NCBI GenBank assembly: GCA_029215795.1
Contig: JARDYH010000003.1
Coordinates: 88,134,609 to 88,198,608 of the forward strand
DNA length: 64,000 bases
Direction of reading: 5' to 3'
Source: Anniella stebbinsi
Taxonomy: Eukaryota > Chordata > Lepidosauria > Squamata > Anniellidae
Shown here: positions 1-10,524 of the stretch, piece after piece
Position numbering within the stretch: the stretch's first letter is position 1
Layout of the letters: every line of letters starts with the position of its first letter
Made by a program: the position numbers and the translations under genes
The notes under the pieces: model-generated
Database searches by the model: none
The model's input: the letters and a program-made list of their open reading frames with translations, nothing else
Told to the model about the DNA's origin: nothing

Positions 1-243
1 GGAGTAAAAAGGACAACGCTGTCATTTTCAGCACTTTTAAACTTGCCTGCACCTGCGGTAGTTTGAATTGGATTGGTTTGAAAATCTGCACAATTGTACA
101 TAGCATCAGGTAAATCATGGGCGCCATGGTTCACGTTATTAGCTCAGCAGGTGCCATTTTTACAAGCAGTAGAATGCTGAGCTCATAATGGAAGAATCAT
201 ATTGTTTTTGGAACTCACTTTAACATGTACATTACATATCTCA
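1..243. other. Left flank, unique sequence
   Basis: AT-leaning unique sequence without a recognisable repeat or reading frame. It ends where similarity to repeat B of the Ngaro-like element begins (TTGCGA at 244), so it is taken as the host flank at the 3' end of that element. Confidence 0.5.
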
Positions 244-678
244 TTGCGATTGGAGAAGAAAACACAAGAAATAAGACACAGACAACAGAGCTTGGGATAA
301 ACTAGGGCCTCTTTATTTCACATGGATATTCTCCCCTCCATGGATCTGAGAGTGAACGTGCAGGAATCTCTCTTATTTATCTCAGGCAACTAGCCTGCCA
401 ATCAGGGCGAGCCACTCGTTGAACACAGGGGTCGGTAGAACCGGCCCCCTTATTCCCACAACAGTTGAGTGTTTGGTGAGACCTACCGCGTCATCCACAC
501 CCAGGGCTGCAGAGCTCTGGGTAGATGAGACAACTAGGTCCCCAAAGGCAAGCCATATCCTGACACGGAAGCTGCAAAGCCCCCGAGGAGCAGGGCCTCT
601 GACTTGCCCCCACCATAAAGGTGCCAGAGTGCTCACTGTTCCTATTCTCATCCCTCCAAAATTCCCGCACCATCCGCC
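244..678 (-). repeat. Split direct repeat B2 of the Ngaro-like element
   Basis: This 435-bp block matches 1011-1445 nearly base for base and has the same length. It starts with TTGCGA and ends at CATCCGCC. It is the outermost 3' repeat of the element in element sense. Reading frames inside it appear in both copies but look like no known protein. Confidence 0.88.
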
Positions 679-841
679 TATCATTTATATTTACCTATTT
701 ATCCTCCATTTTAAAGATTAAATCCAGTATGGAGTAGGTGAAACCTTTGCATACTAATGCCAGGGAAAATTCCTAATCAGCCTCCTCCACAAAGAGGACA
801 ATTGGCTAATCCCATACTAGTTGATAGGGAGGGAGGGTGGG
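679..841. other. 163-bp spacer between A2 and B2
   Basis: This AT-rich segment separates A2 from B2. It has no counterpart next to B1 (1446 onward) or inside A1 (before 10525). In canonical split-repeat elements A2 and B2 are adjacent, so it is either a small insertion or part of A2 that A1 lacks. Confidence 0.5.
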
Positions 842-1010
842 GCCAGAAAAGAAGAGGCCGGATGTCCACGCAGGGCAAGCCTTTAAAGGCTTGGCTCCAC
901 CTCCGCACCAGGCTACACACATGCCTTGCATGTGTATAGTCTTCTTTCTTTTCTTCTTCCCGCCCACAAAATCCGACTCCTCCCAAGACGTTCCTGGGTG
1001 GGGATCAGGC
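842..1010 (-). repeat. Split direct repeat A2 of the Ngaro-like element
   Basis: About 170 bp highly similar to 10525-10699 in the same orientation, with scattered substitutions and a small indel. Both copies contain CCAGAAAAGAAGAGGCCGGA and run to a shared GATCAGGCTTG end. It directly abuts B1. Confidence 0.85.
917..935. promoter_or_regulatory. Inverted repeat in A2, possible recombinase core site
   Basis: A perfect 8-bp inverted repeat, ACACATGC and GCATGTGT, with a 3-bp spacer (CTT). It is conserved in A1 at 10600-10618. Tyrosine recombinases bind such short dyads, but assigning this one as the site is inference. Confidence 0.35.
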
Positions 1011-1445
1011 TTGCGAGTGGAGAAGAAAACACAAGAAATAAGACACAAACAACAGAGCTTGGGATAAACTAGGGCCTCTTTATTTAACATGGATATTCTC
1101 CCCTCCATGGATCTGAGCGTGAACGTGTGGGAATCTCTCTTATTTATCTCAGGCAACTAGCCTGCCAATCAGGGCGAGCTACTCGTTGAACACAGGGGTC
1201 GGTAGAACCGGCCCCCCTATTCCCACAACACTTGCATGTTTGGTGAGACCTACCGCGTCATCCACACCCAGGGCTGCAGAGCTCTGGGTAGATGAGTCAA
1301 ATAGGTCCCCAAAGGCAAGCCATATCCTGACACGGAAGCTGCACAGCCCCCGAGGAGCAGGGCCTCTGACTTGCCCCCACCATAAAGGTGCCAGAGTGCT
1401 CACCATTCCTATTCTCATCCCCCCAAAATTCCCGCACCATCCGCC
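1011..1445 (-). repeat. Split direct repeat B1 of the Ngaro-like element
   Basis: 435-bp copy of B2 (244-678) with only a few substitutions. Similarity stops at CATCCGCC, after which (1446 onward) comes the end of the hydrolase-like frame. Confidence 0.88.
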
Positions 1446-1568
1446 AAAGAAGGGAGCCAAGCCTCGGCTTCGGCTCCCTACCCCCACCTGAACTGGAAGA
1501 ATTCCAACAGGGCCACGCTCAGATCCTGCAGGAAAATGTCATTCCCTGCATCAGAGAGGTGAACTCCG
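1446..1568 (-). pseudogene. C-terminal end of SGNH-hydrolase-like ORF, cut off by L1
   Basis: Minus-strand translation crossing the L1 target site reads GVHLSDAGNDIFLQDL, then VALLEFF. This resembles the last conserved block (D-x-x-H followed by a helix) of SGNH hydrolases found in Ngaro elements. The upstream part of the frame lies on the far side of the L1, at 5872-6400. The Asp expected just before GVH reads Ile across the junction, so the catalytic dyad seems lost. It sits directly before repeat B1, as expected for the last ORF of the element. Confidence 0.65.
1553..1568. repeat. L1 target-site duplication, left copy
   Basis: AGAGAGGTGAACTCCG, identical to 5856-5871. It marks the 5' boundary of the L1 at 1569. 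Confidence 0.9.
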
Positions 1569-2005
1569 GGGGAGTGGCCTAATGGACATGGAGTAGAGTC
1601 GGAACTCTCTCGCTCTCGTTAAGAAGTGACCAAAATAATTATAAAATCCCTATTTTGGAGAGGATGGATTGTTGATTAAAGATTTGATATCGGGTCCGGA
1701 AGCTTTGCTGTATCTGTGGAGAAGGAAGCTGCTGGATAGCTGCTGTATCAGCAGAGAGAAAAACGAAACTAAAAACAGATTGGGATCCCTGGCAGGTGAC
1801 CAGTGACGGTAATTAATGGATTTTAATTGGAAGAAGTAAGGCTGACTGATAAGACTGGAGGGAGAGACTGAAGCGATTATATGTGGGAAAAGAGACATTG
1901 TTAGTGTTAGAAGCCGAAATGTATTTGTTTGATAAGAACGGAGAGGATATCTGAGGGTGGCAGCTAAGATTTAGGTGAGGGGTGCGGATTTATGAGTTTA
2001 GTTTT
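1569..2005 (+). promoter_or_regulatory. L1 5' UTR
   Basis: Sequence between the target-site duplication and the first ORF1 ATG. It is G-rich at the start (GGGGAGTGGCC) and carries no long frame, as expected of an L1 internal promoter region. Promoter activity is inferred from position only. Confidence 0.6.
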
Positions 2006-3007
2006 ATGAAAAGAAAGCAAAAAGGTGAAAAGTCCAGTGCCCCAGCCTGGAGGAGGCTGTCAAAAGATCATCTGTCAGATAGGAACTGGCTTCAGCTCAC
2101 TAGAATTACTGGCATGGCGGACAGGATGCAGCCTTCAGACAAAGCCGGAAAAATCTCTCCAAGTCATTCTGGAAGTTCTAAATCTGGAAGCAAGCCAGGT
2201 GCAGTTCCTAAAGCGGCCAAAGAGAGTCAAGCAGGGATATCAGATGATTTAATGGACAAATAGGTGTTAGAGATGGCCTTGCAGATGCAGGAGGAAAGGT
2301 TAATGCAAAGAATTATGGACTCACAGATTGAATTTATGACAGGCCTTCAAACTGTGGTGGAAAATATGGAGAATTTGGAGAAGGAGACTGGAAAGCTGAA
2401 GGAAGATAGCAAGGAGCAGGGGGAGCATTTGAAGGAGATGGACTTGCGTTTAATTGCCCTGGAAGATAGAGACAGGAGAGTGAACATTCGGATTAGATCT
2501 TTTGAAGAGCAAGAGGGGGAGAACCCTAAGGCTTTAAGAGACACAATTTTGGCATGGATTAAGGAAGTGGAACCCCAGGAATCTTGGGATATGGGTGATA
2601 CCGAGAGGATCCACAGAGTGGGCTACAAGAAGAAGGGGATGCTCCCAAGGGATATAATTGTTAAATTTGCCAACTATTACAAGAAAGAAAAGTTAATACA
2701 AGCAATTAGACGTCAAGGCCAGCCGATGCTACAAGCAACACCAATCGAGGTTTATCAGGATCTATGCCCTCAAACAGTGCAGTGGCGGAAGAGTGTTAGA
2801 CTGTGTACAGTGGCTTTGCGGAAGAGGTCGATAACATATAGTTGGAGGTATCCAGTCTTTTTGAGATTTATGTGGAAAGGGAAACAACATAGAATAACAT
2901 CATGTGAGCAAGGGATGGATCTTTTGGAGAAGCTGGGTTTAGTTGATCCCACAGATGTTGGAGAAACAAAGCAGGATGAAGGCGCTGCAGGAGGAAGTAG
3001 TCAATAG
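2006..3007 (+). pseudogene. L1 ORF1 (nucleic-acid chaperone), stop-interrupted
   Basis: From the ATG at 2006 the frame gives a Lys/Ser-rich N-terminus of about 85 codons and then hits TAG at 2261-2263. The same frame continues to the stop ending at 3007. The downstream part has a heptad-rich coiled coil (about 2280-2480), then VNIRIRSFEEQEGENPKALR, which begins the RRM, and a C-terminal domain containing RIHRVG and PRDIIVKF. These are the three parts of vertebrate L1 ORF1p, an RNA-binding trimer needed for retrotransposition. Total length is about 330 codons, normal for the family. The only clear lesion is the TAG codon. Confidence 0.85.
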
Positions 3008-3256
3008 AGAAATGTTAATGTAATAGGAATAAGAAGAGATTAGAAGGGAGGGGAGGGTCGGATTGTGCTCCGGGATTGTTGGGTTGCTTCTCCCCCCCCT
3101 GAAGAGTTCTAAAAATATTTGGGGCCATTGCCCAGAAAGGTCTGGTGAGGAGGGGGGTGAAGATGGGGGGTAAGTGTGGGGGGGAGGGTAAGGGAGGGGG
3201 GTATGTGTGTCACAGAGGGAGACCAATCTAGAGATTTGTGTGAAAGGAAGAGATGG

Positions 3257-5735
3257 AAAATAAATTAAGGGTTGCAACTTTAAATGTTAAAGGGCTAGGA
3301 ACTGTTATAAAAAGGAAGGGAATAGAAATGTTATTAAAAAAAGAAAAAGCAGATGTAATTTTTTTTGCAGGAAACTCATCAAATAAAGGAGGGTGTAAAT
3401 GAGCTTCGGATGAGGGATGTGGGCGTTTATGAAAAGTCTTTTGGTACTTCTAAAGTGAGGGGTGTAGTGATAATAATCTCAAAAAAATGTGGTATTACTA
3501 TACAAAGGGTGAAGAAGGATGAAGTGGGAAGATTTCTGATAATTTTTTGCATGGTGGGGGAGGAGGAATATATATTGATTAATGTATATGCTCCAAATGG
3601 GAAACAAATGGAATTCTTCGATGAAGTCTTTAATGCGGTGGGAGAAGTGGGTAAAAAGAATATTGTGAAAACAGGTGATTTTAATATGGTACTAGATAAA
3701 GGGAAAGATAGGGATAATATATTAAGAGATCTTAAGAGTGGTGGGAAGACGGGGTTAAGCAAACTAATGGAGGGAAAAGAACTAATGGATGTTTGGAGAG
3801 TGTTAAAAGAGGAAGAAAGGAAATATACCTTCTACTCATCTAGGTTTAAGAGTTATTCTAGGATTGATTTTATTTTTGTGTCAAAGAATATGATGTCTAA
3901 ACTTATAGACTGTGCTATTGAGGTAATTAAGACTCAAAATTTTTTATGGCAATAATGGCAAAAAGAATGGGCACGTTTATATATAACTATAATTTAAAAG
4001 CAGGCTTGTTAGCATTGGATATATTCAAAGCCTTTGATTGCGTGGAATGGCCAGCACTCAAAACAATTTAAAAAACATTTGGGCTTGCAGATAAATTTAT
4101 GGGAGTGATGGATCAGCTGTATAAAACTAATAAAGCAGAAATAATGGTTAATGATGGGTTAATGCAACAGATTACACTAGCTCGAGGAACTAGACAAGGA
4201 TGTCCACTTTCACCGATCTTATTTGCAATAGTGATAGACAAATGTTATAAGGGAGGATGTAAGATTGAAGGGGATAGGAGGGAAGGAGAAGATTAAAATG
4301 AATATGTTTGAGGATGATACACTATTGACATTAGAAGATCCCCTGGAGAGTGGGGAGGTGGTTAAGAAGCATTTGAGAGAATTTGGGGAGATTACTGGTT
4401 TACAAGTTAATTGGGGGAAGTCAGAAATGATGTTATTTAATTATAACAAGGTGGAGTTGGAGGAGTGTAAAGTTACACAAAAGAAAGGAGGTTTGGGACT
4501 TCCAAATATAAAGAATTATTATATTACTAATCAGTTAAGATATGTTATAAATAGTATATTAGGGGAGGAAGATTTAGAATGGTTAGAAACGCAAACAGGG
4601 GAACTAGATTTTAAATTGCAAAATATTTTTTTTATTAAAATTCAAAAGAAAGATTTGAGGGGACTGGACAACCCGTTGCTGAAAAATATTTTAGAGATCT
4701 GGGAGAAAGTTAAAGGAAAGTTAATACCAGGAGACTCTCCACTCGCCCCAGTGGTAGTAGTGGGAAACTTCCCAAGGACTTTAAAAGTAGAGTTGGAAGG
4801 GAGTCTGAAGGATCAGGGAATTATTAAGTTAAGGAACTGGATGGAAAGAATGATAGATAAGGAGCAAATTAGAGAGTTATTAAAAGGACAAAAGATAGCT
4901 TGGTTCAAATGTTTACAATTGGAAAAATGGACACAGGAATGGAAAATGAAAAATAAGAAATGTAGAAATAATACAAGATTTGAAGATTTAATTGAATTAA
5001 GAGGAAGGAAGGAAGAAACTAAAATTAAAAAAGGTTTGACCAGCGAGATATACAAAATATTGATAGAGGAAGATGATTATCAGAACTCTCTTAAAATTAT
5101 TAAAAAGATTTGGGAAGACAATGTAAAGGAACAAATTAATGAACATAACTGGGGGAGGATATGGGATGCAAGAATGTTAAAGCTGTTGTCGATTAGAATT
5201 AAGGAGAATTATTACAAGACAGTATGGAGATGGTATTTAACACCGGTAAGATTTCATCAGATAGATAAAAAAGTGTCTAAGAATTGTTGGAGGGGATGTC
5301 AGGAGGTTGGAACTTATTTTCATATGTGGTGGAGCTGTGAATATGTACAAAAAAATTGGGAAAGGGTGTTCAAAGAAATAAGTGAAATAATTGGAAGTAA
5401 ACTGGAATTAAGCCCAAAGCTGGCTCTACTAGCAATATGGGATAAAGGAAATGAGAATGTAAGTAAGAATGTAAACAACCTCCTGGCCCTGTCAGAATAA
5501 TGATTACTAAAAATTGGAAAGGGCAAGGGATATATACTATAGAAGAATGGTATAAAGAAATATGGGATATGGCACTTAATGATAAGCTGACGTGTAAAAT
5601 GAAAATAAAGTGGGGAATGTCCAGTAAGAATGATTTTGGAGAAATATAGAGCCCCTTTTTGGAATATGTATTAAGAACGGGGAAGGGGCAAATACCTTAA
5701 CGGAAGAGTCTTTACAATTTTGGAAAGAGGAATAA
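3257..5735 (+). pseudogene. L1 ORF2 (endonuclease-reverse transcriptase), deleted and frameshifted
   Basis: The ORF opens with VATLNVKGLG. An extra T in the T-run near 3359-3366 then shifts the frame, after which LQETH (catalytic Glu at 3371-3373) and the rest of the APE-like endonuclease run to RIDFIFVSKN near 3890. The expected SDH end and the RT fingers are missing. RT resumes with LALDIFKAFDCVEW (catalytic Asp 4018-4020), followed by TRQGCPLSPILFAI near 4190. Another frameshift near 4255 precedes the active-site box, which reads FEDD (4307-4318) instead of FADD. A further deletion near 4470 joins the palm to the C-terminal GGLGLPNI region. The Cys-rich C-terminal segment near 5285-5340 is still visible. 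Confidence 0.88.
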
Positions 5736-5855
5736 TGAATAATTGAAAGTCTCCTGGGGGAGGGGTGCACGGGGGGTATGTGGGTTATGTATTGTGTTTG
5801 ATGTTGTTTTATGTTGTATTATGTTGAAAAATAAAATATTATTAAAAAAAAAAAA
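5736..5855 (+). other. L1 3' UTR and A-rich tail
   Basis: Short untranslated end with ATGTTGT-type repeats, AATAAA at 5830-5835 and a run of about a dozen A before the right target-site copy. Confidence 0.75.
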
Positions 5856-5871
5856 AGAGAGGTGAACTCCG
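5856..5871. repeat. L1 target-site duplication, right copy
   Basis: Exact copy of 1553-1568, directly after the poly-A tail. Confidence 0.9.
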
Positions 5872-6400
5872 ATTGCCCTGCATAAATCCCCTCTGGCAAT
5901 TAGAATATCCGGGTGTGGGATGGCTATTCCCCGCCTGTCATGAAAGAATAACCTAAATTCCCTAGTAACATTTTAACTGTCCTATTTACACTGCGGGCGT
6001 TCCAACCTTCATGCCATTGAACTCTAGGGAGCATATACAACCACACTATCCAAGTGTCTGGCCACTGGCTCCATATGAACTCGAAATCTAACTTAGCTTG
6101 TATAATTAGGGCCTTCCCCTTAGAAGGCCCAAGTCATTCCCACCCAAGTGTACATCAACACCTTGGGCGCCACAGGCACATTACCAGATCTGAACAGCAG
6201 GTGGAGGAGACCACCCCAGCACAAGCTGCGCCTCCCCAACCACTGGACGGAGGCTGATGGACTGAGACCCAGCTGTGTGCCGGCAGCTGCTCGCGTCACG
6301 CTACGGCTGGCCCGGAACACCAACTGTGTACACCGACGAGGACCTTCACAGGCGCTGGTCTCCTCCCATGCTTCTGCAGAGGACAAATATTTGTTTACAA
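5872..6400 (-). pseudogene. SGNH-hydrolase-like region of the Ngaro element, main part
   Basis: Minus-strand frames give QLGLSPSASVQWLGRR, then after a frameshift GVDVHLGGNDLGLL, with GGND encoded at 6133-6144. G-x-N-D is block III of SGNH (GDSL-like) hydrolases, and the preceding WLGRR segment is typical of the hydrolase carried by vertebrate Ngaro elements. The block I serine motif near 6310-6330 is not readable, so the enzyme is probably inactive apart from the frameshifts. The frame originally continued through GVHLSD at 1553-1568, where the L1 now sits. What this domain does for the element is unknown. Confidence 0.65.
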
Positions 6401-6420
6401 TATACTCCTGAGCGCCTCTT

Positions 6421-7295
6421 TCCAAACATAAGCCTTGAAGGCACCGGACCACCATCTCCCTATGGCGCGAATCATAGCACTGCCCATCCCTATTGCAGCT
6501 GCAGTAGATGCTGCGCCAATCCTAAATGGATGGATGCAAATGGTAATTTCCCAAACCAAGTGCCTTTAATGCCTTCTTAGCCACCATCCAGAACAGATAT
6601 TTAGTTATAGGGACTTGTTTAAATGACAGGATTAGAAGCCAGGCTCGCTTCTCCTGAGAGCCGAGTAGCATTTCAGGACTGCAACCGGGCAGAGCTCCAT
6701 AAGTGGGGTCTCCGTTAATGGAATAAATGATCAGTCTTAGATCTTCGCAACCATAGGACTACTTTGTCCTCCAACCTTTGCACATTTCCCCACTGCAGTG
6801 CTCCGCCTGCTTGATCTGACTTGGAGCATGCGAGCAATTCCTTGATTCTAAACGTGCCAGAAAGGCAGTAACAGCCAAGGCATGGAATAACACTTGTTTA
6901 AATACTGAAAACAGAGGGATACCCATTGACTTTTGAACCATTAACAAGTCGGGGGTAATAGGCTGACATGAGTCAGGAGCAGGCAAGGCCAACCTAGCCT
7001 ATCCTCAAGCATCTTCTTATGCAGAATTCCGACGTGATGTCAGGCCACCCATTTGCCTTTGACCTAAATGAGAGTCCAGCCATTTTACCTCTGATGGTAC
7101 GAGTAGACAGGCCAGTGCAGTGTAAACCACACAGAACTCAATAAGGTGCTCCATTGGTATAGGAAAGAGGGCCGGGAGTTGCCACCCAGCCCTGAAAATG
7201 CCGAACTCCCTACCTGCTCTTTCTAAGGCTGCACATGTGATGGGAGCCACCAATCTCATAATAGCTTCTGCCGCCTCATCTCTCCAAAACTCCAT
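6421..7295 (-). pseudogene. Tyrosine recombinase of the Ngaro element, frameshifted
   Basis: In element sense the first part (7295-7017) reads AALERAGREFGIFRAG and FPIPMEHLIEFCVVYTA, the SAM-like core-binding domain. Next comes CQPITPDLL with a hydrophobic helix (6992-6759), the start of the catalytic domain. The end reads HPFRIGAASTAAAIG (His at 6530-6532, Arg at 6521-6523), IGRWWSGAF and AYVW with the candidate nucleophile Tyr at 6428-6430. These match the H-x-x-R, GRW and Tyr boxes of tyrosine recombinases. Such enzymes insert the circular DNA copy in place of an integrase. Several frameshifts separate the blocks and the first catalytic Arg box is not clear. Confidence 0.82.
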
Positions 7296-7499
7296 GTAAA
7301 ACTTAACATGGAATCTGTGTGTAACCTGGCCGTAGGGGCCAGCTCCCAGAACCTGAACATCTGGTTACGCGACAAAGCGCCAGCCATTCCCTTATCCAGC
7401 CCCGGAATGTGTCTTTGCCAAAAGGTAGAATTATATTGTAGGCAGCATGACTCCCACCAGACGTCCTACCCGAGGATTCCTAGATGTCAGTGAATTCAC

Positions 7500-8347
7500 T
7501 GTTTGGACAGTGGCTATGTTGTCACCAGAAATGCACCGCTGCATTGGCAAGAGGCGCAGCCCAAAGCCACACTGCCACCACAATGGGGAAAAAGCTCTAA
7601 AAATGTTAAATTACGGCAATTCATGCTCTCTTTCCAACATTGCGGCACTGCTGCGTGCACCAATGCTTTTGGAAAATTACCAAAACCCAAAGAGCACGAG
7701 GCGTCAAAATGTACCTGTGATTGAGCTTCCAACAGCAATTCCTTTCGCCATTATAGTGGGCCAAGAAGCTCTCCCAAACTTCTGAATCAGCTCTCATTTC
7801 CCCAGATACCCGGATACGATGAAGGGGACATCTTGTCCCCCTCCACTGCACTGCACAAACGCCCTACAAAGGCCCTTCCCGGAGCTATAACCCAGCAAGC
7901 AAAGTTCAGATGTCCCACAAGCTCCTGCAGCTGCCGAAGGGTAATCTTCCATGACAAACGTGTCTGGGAAATTAAGTTACTAAGCGTTTCCAATTTTTCC
8001 CTCGGGAGACTGCAGGATGGTCTTATGGAAACCCGGAAACGGAAGCCTGGTTCCTAGCAAGGCTATGCTCCCACACTCCTAAAAAATGGGATTCTAAACC
8101 CAAGTAACAAACCTTCAAACAAAAATGATGCATCCTCCATGAGTGGGTACATATGCAGCAGGGAAGCCAATATGTCCATTTTAATTGGACTGGGGCCCTT
8201 TTGGCATAGGGCCTGGAACATTAGGCTTACTTCCCTGAATGGGCTCACGGAAGCCTCTTGCTCCTCTGAACCTGGGACACCTGGTAAATGGATGCACTCC
8301 ACCACATGTGGAGCATTCATGTTGGAATTCACAGGGATTCCTAGCAC
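7500..8347 (-). pseudogene. Ngaro/DIRS reverse transcriptase and RNase H, palm deleted
   Basis: The segment begins (element sense) with LLLGFRIPFF near 8090, the entry of DIRS-order RTs. Only about 100 bp later it reads WKITLRQLQELVGHLNFACW and VIAPGRAF (7950-7860), the connection that normally follows the palm. The YxDD active site and most of the palm are therefore missing by internal deletion. The RNase H part follows in other frames: FDASCSLGFG near 7710 and FLELFPHCGGSVALG near 7590. These match DIRS/Ngaro elements rather than LTR retroelements or LINEs. Confidence 0.78.
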
Positions 8348-8380
8348 AACTGCCTTTGGAACTAAATTCTCAGCACAGTA

Positions 8381-9492
8381 GGTGGGATTGAACCGCCTGC
8401 CCGGCCAATCCGCAGGCTGGCATGGTCCCGGCTAGGAACCCTGCCCCTACACTGACCTAGCTGGAGTCATGAATTGCATCCATAATTCTGGCTCCCTAAT
8501 GTTCCAGTGTATTTTGGGATTAAAAGCTGCTTTAAGCCTAAATGCTTCATCATATCCAATCCATGCTGGCCCCAGGATTCAGAGTAGCATCGAAATATTA
8601 TCTAAGTATTTTGTAAGTATGGCTCCTTTCTCTGGGTGTTTCTGCTGAACCACCCCCATAAAGATTATATATCCCGCTAAGCAATTTGCCCACTTGCGGT
8701 CCACCTTCTTTTCCTACTTCTCTCCTGGTCCCTATCCTAATCCTTATCCTTACTTTCTTCCTCTTGAAATAGAAGAGAGAATACATTTATGTATTCACCC
8801 CTCCAAATCTTCTCCTTGGTAACAGGCAACAGGTGGTAGCCCAATGGATTTGAATCCACTCCATAAGGCACCTTGGACCCCATTGCTGACGCATAAGGGT
8901 CAACATTTTTGGGCATCGATACCAATTCCCCATCTGTTTGCAACTCTTGTGATACATGAGTTATTGGAAGGGTGTTATTCACCTCCAACCTACATGCAGT
9001 TTGTGTTGAGCTATGCTTTGGAGTGCTCATAGATGGCTGCAAAACAGATGTGCATGCCAATGATGGGGACTCCTGCCCTGGCCTCTCAACTATACCATTT
9101 TCTTCAACCCCAATGGGTTGTGAAAATGGCCACGTGTGTCCTGTCCCCCAAGTAGGCATGCCCCAAGGCCCATAAGGCGGCCACCCTGGACATCCTGAGG
9201 TGTGTGCTGCATTGTACTCACCCTGAACCATTGTGCTGGCAGCCATAGATGCTGCTGGCTCATGGACTTGTGCTTCCGGCATTGGTTCCTTTGAAGTCAT
9301 CGTTTGCTCCACGTGCATTTCAAAATCCCCAACTGGGGCCATAATTTCTGAAATGGGAACCCGAGATTTATCCACTGCCTTCCTAAATGAGCGCCCTACA
9401 CCTGAGCTGGGACCCTTGGCTCCTACCAATTTATGTTTAAGCCTTGCATTGTCTTGTTCTAGAGCTATAATGCACTTTAATACCATTGCCAT
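8381..9492 (-). pseudogene. Gag-like protein of the Ngaro element
   Basis: A 251-codon frame starts at 9492 and ends near 8737 with NPLGYHLLPVTKEKIWRGEY and INVFSLLFQ. This 'KEKIWRGE-FSLL' segment is characteristic of the gag-like ORF of DIRS-order elements. After frameshifts the homology continues with GASMDWIGYDEAFRLKA and HWNIREPELWMQFMTPARS (about 8560-8460). The N-terminus has a short coiled-coil-like stretch (IIALEQDNARLKHKL). It is likely the structural or RNA-binding protein of the element; only the first part is still open. Confidence 0.72.
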
Positions 9493-10524
9493 GTCAGGTA
9501 CCTCCTCATCAGAGGAAGCATAGGGTTGTACTGTGGGGTGTTTGGCTGGCGGGCGCTGAGCTCTACCCTTGCTCTTCTTCCCACCCGCACTTCTTAGGCG
9601 GCATAACTCTCTAGCTTCTCAAGCTTCAATTTTATTTATGCCACTCTGCAACCAGCTGTATAACTTCAGCTATGAGTCACTATATAAATGCAAATTTATA
9701 ATAATGTCACCCCAATGCTTCAGCTATGAGGCAATAAAAGAATGCAAAGAGCGAGATAATTTATAGATTAACTAGCAATTCGCTCCTCAAAATGGCCGCC
9801 TATAATGTCCTTCAGCTATGGTCCACAAAATGGCCACCCATCCTAAAGTGGGAGCTTCGGCTATGGGGTGGTATATAAATGGAATAAAATAAATAAAGTC
9901 GGCCCAGTTGGGGGAGGGCACCTGACTGTGGCTCATTAAGTCTAGTAGGCCGCTATAAAGGCCCAGCCGCCCAGTTCCTAAATGAAGCCTCCTTAAACTG
10001 GCTGCTGCCTACAAAAGTCTCTTTGCTCCAGTTAAAATGGCTTGTGCCCACAAAATGGCTGCTAGACCAAAACCAGGCCCAAACACTGGGGAGGGGCCTA
10101 ACTGCGGCCTACCAATCCCCAGGGCTGCTAAAGTGGAAGCCTACTGAGTAGAGGCCTGGCTAGAGCCCCGGCACTCCAGCAGATTCTGCTTCTCAGCCCC
10201 ACACTGGACTAGAAATGATCCAGCCAGATCATGCTTCCCCAAGCTGGCGTCCGTGGGCACCCTCTGCAGCTTACTTAAGGGAGGGTGGGGAACAGCAATC
10301 CAGGCGCTGAGAGCTAAACCATGAAAAAAGGGGTGTGCAAAGAAAGTCCCCCTGAAGCCCCACCACCAACTGCCACCCAAACTCTCTCGATGTGTGTGCA
10401 GCCGCACACTGTCTCTTCTCTCTACCTTTGTCTTTCTCCCGTCGCTAGTATAAGCGTGCATTCGCGAGTAAGTGCCTCATGGCCGCACACTTCCTCTCTA
10501 CTGCTGCCTCTTCTCTCTGCCAGA
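9493..10524 (-). other. 5' leader of the Ngaro element with L2-tail-like motifs
   Basis: Non-coding stretch between A1 and the gag-like ORF. It contains four degenerate occurrences of C-TTC(A/G)GCTATG (9664, 9717, 9809, 9854). The last (9854-9898) runs on into GGTGGTATATAAATGGAATAAA and resembles the 3' end of the L2 LINE at 16.4 kb. Several AAAATGGC(C/T)G(C/T) words also recur. No convincing reading frame was found. Confidence 0.5.

Larger units (their letters stand above)
1569..5855 (+). mobile_element. L1 LINE, complete at both ends but internally deleted
   Basis: This 4.3-kb element has an L1 layout: 5' UTR, ORF1, ORF2 with endonuclease and RT pieces, 3' UTR and an A-rich tail. An exact 16-bp target-site duplication flanks it. 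Full-length L1s are usually longer. The missing length lies inside ORF2, between the endonuclease and the RT palm and again before the C-terminal part. ORF1 has an in-frame TAG and ORF2 several frameshifts, so it cannot move by itself. It inserted into the Ngaro-like element and is therefore younger than it. Confidence 0.92.

Noticed and set aside
419..1491. Paired ~100-codon plus and minus frames in both B repeats
   Set aside because: They are the two copies of one non-coding repeat. Similarity between the two translations only reflects the DNA duplication.
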